Below, piece after piece: positions 32,680 to 34,757 of a stretch of 34,757 nucleotides of DNA. The notes under the pieces were generated by a model. It searched no databases. It was not told the DNA's origin and saw nothing but the letters and a program-made list of their open reading frames with translations. Source of the stretch: Penium margaritaceum (Eukaryota; Streptophyta; Zygnematophyceae; Desmidiales; Peniaceae); contig SZWC01001183.1 of assembly GCA_023375785.1 (NCBI GenBank), forward strand, positions 225,591-260,347. Direction: 5' to 3'. A program made the translations under genes and the position numbers. How positions within the stretch are numbered: the first letter of the stretch is position 1; each line of letters starts with the position of its first letter.

Positions 32680-33323
32680 TGTTATGATGCTGTTAGCCAC
32701 ACACAGTTGTACAGTTGGTTGTGACCACTCGGCCGTGTCCATGCTCGTGCAGATCCCTGAGGCGGACCCAGGTGGAGACGGAGTCACCTGAGGTGGTGCT
32801 CCACCCGCTGGAGGCAGCCTGGTAGCCTACCTGGTGTACCGGAGGGTTGCCACGACCTACGGACTGTGTTTGGAGACCTTCAGGATTTTCTCGGTGGACA
32901 GCCCTGCCAGGCTGATTTGCATGTTTATTTTCTTACACTCCCCGGCTGCTGCCGGACATAGGCGTGTGACCATTTGTTGTGTCCGTCTTTTTATCTTGCA
33001 TCCGTAGGATCAGATGGCGCTCCGTTTGGACGCCTGTGCGCAGAGTTATGGCCAAAACAGTGGTTTTGGGCCGGTTCAGGACAGACAGGTGCCGCCGCGT
33101 GCGCCACCCGCTGTGAGCCGCGGCGGCTATTCATGCTGTGGACCTGTCATTTGTCATCTCTCTCTGCACATTCACTGCAATGCAGCTTCTGAGACTTGTC
33201 TTGTCTCTCCTAGCCTGACCCTTGCTGTTCTCGCACCCGCTTGCATGCTAGTGCGTTAAGCTGACTGGTGTGTGCCGCCACGTCAGCAGCAGCATTGCTA
33301 GGAAGCTATGGTGAATCTTCTCA
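32680..33323 (+). repeat. 5' LTR of copia element 2 (644 bp)
   Basis: TGTTATGATGCTGTTAGCC at the start and AATCTTCTCA at the end, so TG...CA. Blocks shared with element 1 LTRs are GTGACCACTCGGCCGTGTCC (32720), TTTGCATGTTT, the CCAAAACAGTGGTTTTGG hairpin (33052-33069), GGACCTGTCATTTGTCATC (33140) and TTGCTAGGAAGCT near the end. Long segments between them are unrelated. Length is nearly that of element 1 (641 bp). Confidence 0.88.
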
Positions 33324-33337
33324 TGGTATCAGAGCAG
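33324..33337 (+). promoter_or_regulatory. Primer-binding site of element 2
   Basis: TGGTATCAGAGCAG, an exact complement of the plant-type initiator tRNA-Met 3' end, directly after the LTR. Confidence 0.92.
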
Positions 33338-34200
33338 CGAGCCAGAGCTCGCACAGCTGCGCAGCAGAGACGCATCGTTTGTAGCAGCAGTGAGCAACAG
33401 CAACAGCAGCCCTGAGTGGCAGCAGCAGCACAGCTCACCGCAGCAGCAACAGGTCCTTTGAGGGGGGGCTACCACCACGCAGCAGTGGACGCAGCCACGA
33501 CAGCCGCATCAGTCAACACGGCCGCGGCTAGAGCAAACGTGGCCTCTCCAACCACGGCCGCAGTAGACGCAACAACCGTGGGCGTGACATCAGCTGCAGA
33601 AGTAGCAGCGGCAGCGGCAAAAGGGAGCAGTTGCGGCAGCAGCAGCCGCGGCAGTGGCAGCTGCTATAGCAGCAGCAGCCGCGGTCTTCGCAGCAGCCGC
33701 AATAGCCAGCAGCGGCAGCGGCAGCCACAGCAGCAGCTAGCAGCCGCGGCAGTAGCCAGCAGCGGCTGCGACAGCAGCAGCAATAGCCGCGACTGCTGCA
33801 GCAACAGCGCAGCAACGCAATGCAGCAGCCGCCGCAGCACAGCAACAGCGCAGTGCAGCAGCAGCAACGCAGCGCAGTAGCAGCAGCGCAGCAGCGAAGT
33901 AGTAGGGGAGCAGCAGCGGCAGCGCAGCAGCAGCAGCAACAGTGCAGTAGCAGCAGCGCAGCGCAGCAGCGGCAGCGCGGCAGCAGCGCAGCGCAGTTCC
34001 GGCAGCTAAGCAGCGCAGCAACGGCAGCGCAGCAGCACAGCATCAGCAGGGCAGCGCAGCAGCAGCGGCAGCGCAGCGGCAGCAACGCAGCGCAGCAGCG
34101 GTAGCGCTGCAGTTGCATAGTAGTGCTGCAGCAGCGTAGCAGCAGAGCGCAGCAACAGAGCAGCAGCAGCGCAGCGCAGTAGCATCAGCAGTGGCATCGA
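33338..34200 (+). repeat. CAG/GCA-rich leader of element 2
   Basis: About 860 bp of GCAGCAGC-type sequence like that of element 1, but not alignable unit by unit. Open frames on both strands encode only Ala/Ser/Gln or Cys/Leu/Ala runs. Confidence 0.85.
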
Positions 34201-34218
34201 CGACGCCCTCAGCCCGCT

Positions 34219-34334
34219 GATGACGTCAGCAGACCCCTGCTGACGTCAGCGGTGAGTACGCTGACGTCGTCACAGACTTGGTGAAAGTTTTCACAAAAAG
34301 TCAATTTTTGCCAGCGTTTCAATTCCTTGAGAAA
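34219..34334 (+). promoter_or_regulatory. TGACGTCA cluster and conserved pre-gag block (element 2)
   Basis: TGACGTCA at 34221-34228 and 34241-34248, the latter inside the 12-bp palindrome GCTGACGTCAGC, and a half-site TGACGTC at 34262-34268. TTGCCAGCGTTTCAATTCC at 34308 onward matches the block at 26575 in element 1. Position relative to the gag start is the same in both elements. Confidence 0.7.
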
Positions 34335-34377
34335 CGCTGACAGTTCTGTGCTCGGACGACTTTTGCACCGCCTCAGC

Positions 34378-34757
34378 ATGGAATCAAGCAGCTCTAAGGG
34401 CAAGGAGCCGGAAGACACCGTCACGAGCGGGGCCCGCACCCCACGCTCAAAGGCAATTGACTTCCTATTGGTGGAGCAGTCATCGCTCCGCCAGCGCCAG
34501 GATGAGCAGTCAGCGATTCTGCAGCAGATCCGCGATGCCTTGGTCTCTCTGTCTGAGACACCGGGACATCAGCCCGGGAACGAGAGAGAGGCAACCCCAT
34601 CGGGCCAGGAGTCTGCTGGTCCCGCTGCCGCTCCTACGCAGAGACGAGAGTCCATTGTCGAGGAGTGGGATCAGGTTCCCCCTCCCACTGGGGAGGATGC
34701 GCTTCGCCGGCTGATGGAGCAGATGAGTAGCCTGCGCATTGAGACGCCGGCGCCCAG
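34378..34757 (+). CDS. Gag of copia element 2, N-terminal 126 codons, runs off window
   Basis: The frame opens at ATG 34378 (CCTCAGCATG) and has no stop before the window end. It begins MESSSSKGKEPEDTVTSG, then has a helical, glutamine-rich segment TPRSKAIDFLLVEQSSLRQ and DEQSAILQQIRDALVSL. Residues with the pattern PRSxAI..L..Q....R....EQ..AI correspond to the same part of the element 1 Gag. A Pro/Glu-rich linker and a second short helix (EDALRRLMEQMSSL) follow, and these also have counterparts in element 1. Gag would form the virus-like particle that packages element RNA. The core and zinc knuckle lie beyond the window. Unlike element 1 there is no stop in this part. Confidence 0.8.
   Translation, partial: MESSSSKGKEPEDTVTSGARTPRSKAIDFLLVEQSSLRQRQDEQSAILQQIRDALVSLSETPGHQPGNEREATPSGQESAGPAAAPTQRRESIVEEWDQVPPPTGEDALRRLMEQMSSLRIETPAP

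Larger units (their letters stand above)
32680..34757 (+). mobile_element. Ty1/copia element 2, 5' part, nested in element 1
   Basis: 5' LTR 32680-33323, perfect initiator tRNA-Met primer site, CAG-rich leader, TGACGTCA cluster and an open gag running off the window. Shares LTR blocks, leader design and gag N-terminus with element 1, so it is a related family. Its gag is uninterrupted as far as seen, so it looks younger. Confidence 0.87.

Noticed and set aside
33416-34197. Open frames of 60-196 codons in the second CAG-rich tract
   Set aside because: Same reason: low-complexity translation of the element 2 leader, without any domain.

Overview
The window is nuclear DNA from a eukaryote, most likely a plant-lineage alga or early-diverging streptophyte; this is inference and no species can be named from the sequence alone. 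The reasons are a spliced gene with short GT-AG introns whose product belongs to a GIY-YIG family known from cyanobacteria and plastid-bearing eukaryotes, dense microsatellites, and stacked LTR retrotransposons whose primer-binding sites match the 3' end of plant-type initiator tRNA-Met. The assembly carries isolated single N bases at 1274, 28244 and 31992. At least two of them mark faulty joins.

Layout: 1-404 is CA-rich minisatellite and a small inverted repeat. 405-2342 is the only host gene I can support, a four-exon + strand gene for a GIY-YIG domain protein with microsatellite-filled introns. About 2.9-5.0 kb holds a decayed non-LTR-type reverse transcriptase on the - strand. It is interrupted by an old Ty3/gypsy element (5' LTR at 4992, gag, RT and integrase remnants, start of the 3' LTR at 10457). 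Further gypsy LTR heads follow at 11425 and 13025, with a Ty1/copia RNase H remnant between them. 13.6-15.8 kb has no genes but contains a cluster of hairpins and copies of a TACAC/poly-G repeat family.

15773-21595 is an LTR element with 706-bp repeats that keeps copia-type gag and protease but shows no integrase, reverse transcriptase or RNase H, so it looks like a gag-carrying non-autonomous element. Poly-G/TACAC repeats follow to 22.45 kb, then the 5' part of another copia element (PBS at 23512, gag at 23544-24720).

From 25056 to the end lie two younger, GC-rich, related copia elements. Element 1 (5' LTR 25056-25696, gag-pol to 32136, 3' LTR from 32240) is broken by six in-frame stops, frameshifts, a protease active-site change and two suspect assembly joins. 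Element 2 begins at 32680 inside the 3' LTR of element 1, a nested insertion, and runs off the window with an open gag. Both have the same unusual leader: a long CAG/GCA-rich tract, then a cluster of TGACGTCA palindromes, then a conserved block just before the gag start. All recognisable LTR elements lie on the + strand; the older reverse transcriptase lies on the - strand.
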